Notes under the pieces: generated by a model
What the model saw: the letters and a program-made list of their open reading frames with translations, nothing else
Database searches by the model: none
Told to the model about the DNA's origin: nothing
Assembly: GCA_001584585.1 (NCBI GenBank)
Contig: LSYV01000006.1
Span: forward strand, 1,934,504 to 1,967,462
Direction: 5' to 3'
DNA from: Gonium pectorale
Taxonomy: Eukaryota > Chlorophyta > Chlorophyceae > Chlamydomonadales > Volvocaceae
DNA: 32,959 nucleotides
Made by a program: the position numbers and the translations under genes
Shown: piece by piece, positions 30,079 through 32,959 of the stretch
Layout: every line of letters starts with the position of its first letter
How positions within the stretch are numbered: the stretch's first letter is position 1

Positions 30079-31801
30079 CTTCCTAGTTGAGCGGGTCGCG
30101 ATGCGAGGAAACGGAAGTACCGTGTATGGACTGACGTTTGTGCCTTCACAATTGTAACTGCGAAGCGATTGGAGAATGCACGCCTCAGTCAATGGTTTTA
30201 TTCATGGCGGTAGGGCCCGACGGCAGCTTCATGCCGTGACAACTTCCGCCGTGCAGTCCCAACGGAAACGAGCCCAACGGCAAGGCAGCTGCCTCCAGCT
30301 TTCTACCACCATGAGGTGCTAGTACCTGGCGCGTGTTACTGAGCAGAATTTAAAATCCGTTGCCGTTTTATGAGTCTGCTCGAGGCCGTTGACATCCAGT
30401 GCTTCGAGTGACACGTGCTTCCGGTCTCATATACAACTCATGAACTTAGCATCATCATTCGTACTCGTGCAACATATATCGCTGGCCCGTCAGGCCAACG
30501 TTTTTCGAAGTCGGGCGGAAGGCTCATGCACTGCTCATGACAGCCAGCGTCCGGTCTCAAACGGGAGGGCATGGGTGTGGGCCAGCCGTGGTAACGAGTC
30601 CCTGCCGTGACCTACCCTACTAAATACGGTAAGGACGTGACCAAGGATTCCTCAAAGCGTCCGCCTCGTCCGGTGACCCCTCCACAGCAAAAATGAAGCA
30701 CAGCGCTATGCCTTTCTCGGAATCCTGCTGTTTTGGCCTGTAACAGTCAGCGTTCCAGCCATAAATATGCAATTTAACCCTCAAAATGGAGCTTCATGAC
30801 TTGCATTGAACTGTTGAACTCGTCCACACCCGTATCGTCAAAGTATGAGTGCAGCACAGGGGAGCACAGGGGCTCTCCCCTGGTGCAGCACGACAAGAGC
30901 AACCAGAACACAAGGCCCGGCCTTGCTGTCGCGGTCAAACGCACGATCGGGCCCATCCCTCAGCCGTTGTTGCTGAGGATCTGTATTGGCTGGCAGGGGC
31001 CACACAATCTCCCAGAGTCATCCATCGCCTCCTGATGGCGTCCTGGATGGTGTTCGCGGATGTACGCCGGGTCTTGACCAGCCCACGCGTGCCGCATTAT
31101 CTGACCTGCCTCTGGCGTTATGAGCCAGGGGGTTTACGAAATTGGCTTCCCGAGTGGCACTCTACTTTCGCCGAACAGGTAAACTTTCGCACGACTCACG
31201 ACCGACGATTGACACTACCTCTGGACCAGGACCAAGATTGACTACAGCGTGTAACGGACAAGGATGAGTTCAAACCGAGCCTGCCAAAGCATAGACGAGT
31301 CACCACCGAAGGTGTATCGAAGCTACGAAGCTATGGAAGTTGACGGTGAGCAGTTCACATCGGGAGCGCCCACTGCCAGTAGACATAGGGCCCGTGCTGT
31401 CTCGTGAATTCAGTGTCATACACTGTGTACTGTAACGCACAGCGCCGTCAGTCCCAGAACTCCATATCCTGTCACGGGGGGAGGCACGACGGCAAACGTG
31501 CTGGGTAGAAGACAGGTCAGCACGCCGCGTGGGCTGTCGAGGCATGTGCGGGACTGCGGGCACTTCTGCACATTAACAGGACGTACACGCTTCCTTTTGT
31601 GGGCACAAGAACATGATGAGACACTAGGCGCTCCGTACCTGGGCGCCAGGTGCGAATGGGGGGTGGCTACCGGTATCATAGACCACTCCCCCGCGGCACC
31701 ATTCGCACTCTATCCAACGGACCCATGGCTTTGGCATACGCGTGTTAGCATAACCTGTGAGCTGTAACCTCTCACACGGACAGCGCGGACGGATCAAGTC
31801 T
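30079..31801. other. Intergenic between two minus-strand genes
   Basis: About 1.7 kb of lower-GC sequence with no supported coding region. The left end holds the promoter and 5' UTR of the C2 gene; the right end holds the 3' UTR of the gene that stops at 31802. One modest hairpin lies near 30857-30882. Confidence 0.55.
30857..30882. repeat. Small inverted repeat
   Basis: CAGGGGAG at 30857-30864 pairs with CTCCCCTG at 30875-30882; pairing extends outward with one bulge (GCAC/GGTGC). It may be chance in this composition. Confidence 0.5.
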
Positions 31802-32959
31802 TCAGCTGCCAAGGCTGCCCCTGAACCGTGAGTACGTGTCGTTGTACGACAGGCCCCGTTGTCCCACCTAGTCGCCGGCCCAGGCCAACGACATGCGCGT
31901 TCCTCCCAGTCCCTTGCCCTGCACGCCCTCGCGCCCCGCTCTGGCGCCTGAATGCAGGCGTCTCACGTACCGTCATTTTCCGCAGCACCAGCTCTGCCAT
32001 GCCCTCGTCCTGCATAAACTTGGAGACGGGCATCCAGATTGTGTAGTTTCGCTCACCCGCCTCTGGCCCCGGCTTGTACCGCTGAATGGCCGCCATCTCC
32101 TGCGTGGACGGAACGCGGGAGGCAGGCAGGGACCAGGGATCCAGGGAGCGGGGTCGTGCAGCGAAAAGGCATGGACTGGCGCATCCGTTGCTCATGGTGT
32201 TCGTTACCCACTGAATGGCGGACACACGCAGATTCCACGTGTGTGTCCACCTGCAAACGCCCCCTCGACGCCGTCGATGGTGTTTGCTGCCTGAGCGCGG
32301 ATGCCTAAGACTAGACCGGCCAACAGGACCGGCCTAACTCCTGGCCCCACGCAGCAGGCACGCGTGAAACGTACCCCGCACTGCGGCGCAGTCCGTCCGG
32401 CCGTCAGTCGGCACCACACAGCATGATGCTTGGGAGTGGGGTCGGACACACCGACACGCAGGCTGAGCTGCGCACAAGCACGCGCGCATGCAGACTGGGA
32501 TGCCCTGCCCCCAACCCTACCTGCAGCAGCCTCAGCCAGTAGCACATGAGCGCCCGCTTGTGCAGGTAGCGCAGCGCCACCGCCTGCGCAGCGGCACCGA
32601 TGGCGGCGGCCTGGGAGTCGTGCCTCTCGGCCCAGCGGATGGCGCGTCTGGCCTCCTGCGGGGTGGGGCCGTGAGGTTGCAGCTAATCCTCATTACATAA
32701 GCCTGGGGGCACGCGTCCCTGCTTGTACCAGCACGGCCCCCGACGGTGGGGTTGGGATAAGGAGACGCAAAGGCGCGGGGTCAGGGAAGGGCTGCGGACA
32801 GGTCCCGGTCGCGCTGAGCCACGAGCTCACCGACGGCGAGGGGTGATAAAAACTGCTTCCTCCGTCCAGCNGAGAGCCCGTNTCCCGCACACCGTCCCAC
32901 ACGCCCACGTACNCAGCCGTCTCAGTTACACTCCGGCCGTCTCCACACGGGANGTGTGC
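31802..32959 (-). CDS. Unrecognised protein, last four exons (5' end outside window)
   Basis: Exons (minus): 32959-32831 (open at the edge, with N bases), 32655-32521, 32099-31971 and 31867-31802; all junctions are phase 0. The readable part is 152 residues. It contains LDGGSSFYHPSPS, then a helical exon with ARRAIRWAERHDSQAAAIG and LRYLHKRALMCYWLRLLQ, then RYKPGPEAGERNYTIWMPV and FMQDEGMAELVLRKMT, and it ends VGQRGLSYNDTYSRFRGSLG plus Ser. Charged amphipathic helices dominate; no membrane segment. I do not recognise the family. The short last exon (22 codons, TAG acceptor) is less certain. Coding is supported by consistent phases, codon use and standard donors (GTGAGC, GTAGGG, GTACGT). Confidence 0.72.

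Noticed and set aside
1..32959. CRISPR arrays, insertion sequences or viral genes
   Set aside because: No regularly spaced repeats with spacers, transposase, integrase or capsid-like motifs were seen; the content is spliced eukaryotic genes.

Overview
This window looks like nuclear DNA of a green alga, most likely a volvocalean relative of Chlamydomonas. The reasons are GC-rich coding sequence, many short spliceosomal introns (mostly GTGAGT/GTGGGT-type donors and CGCAG-type acceptors), TGTAA-type polyadenylation signals, less GC-rich intergenic DNA, and plant-like eukaryotic proteins under the standard code. All gene models were assembled by hand from reading frame, splice sites, phase agreement and protein-family knowledge. 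No alignment or search was run. Twenty N bases near 18.4 kb and scattered N bases at the right edge mark draft sequence.

Left third: a large minus-strand exon of an unrecognised protein runs off the left edge (1-1515). It is followed by a complete 15-exon minus-strand gene for STT3, the catalytic subunit of ER oligosaccharyltransferase (2415-9332, predicted 755 aa).

Middle: a minus-strand gene for an LCMT-like SAM-dependent methyltransferase (10469 to about 13226) is divergent from a plus-strand DusB-like tRNA-dihydrouridine synthase (13539-15982, predicted 421 aa), with a TATA-like box between them. A minus-strand Nudix-domain gene (17737 to about 20028) is divergent from a plus-strand GET1/WRB gene for insertion of tail-anchored proteins at the ER (20237-21246, 210 aa).

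Right third: a four-transmembrane protein with a long Tyr/Gln/Asn/Gly-rich tail (22320-23922, 340 aa); a protein that appears to join an LYR-type domain to an ApaG domain (24716-27009, 256 aa); a small C2-domain protein with a Pro/Tyr/Met-rich tail (28811-30078, minus, 205 aa); and the 3' part of an unrecognised gene running off the right edge (31802-32959, minus).

There is no operon logic here, and neighbouring genes are not obviously functionally linked; STT3 and GET1 both act at the ER, probably by chance. The strongest observations are the LYR-ApaG fusion, four consecutive frame-preserving stop-free introns in that gene, two GC-AG introns forced by reading frame, a perfect 24-bp inverted repeat in a Nudix intron, and the tetraspan protein with a prion-like tail.
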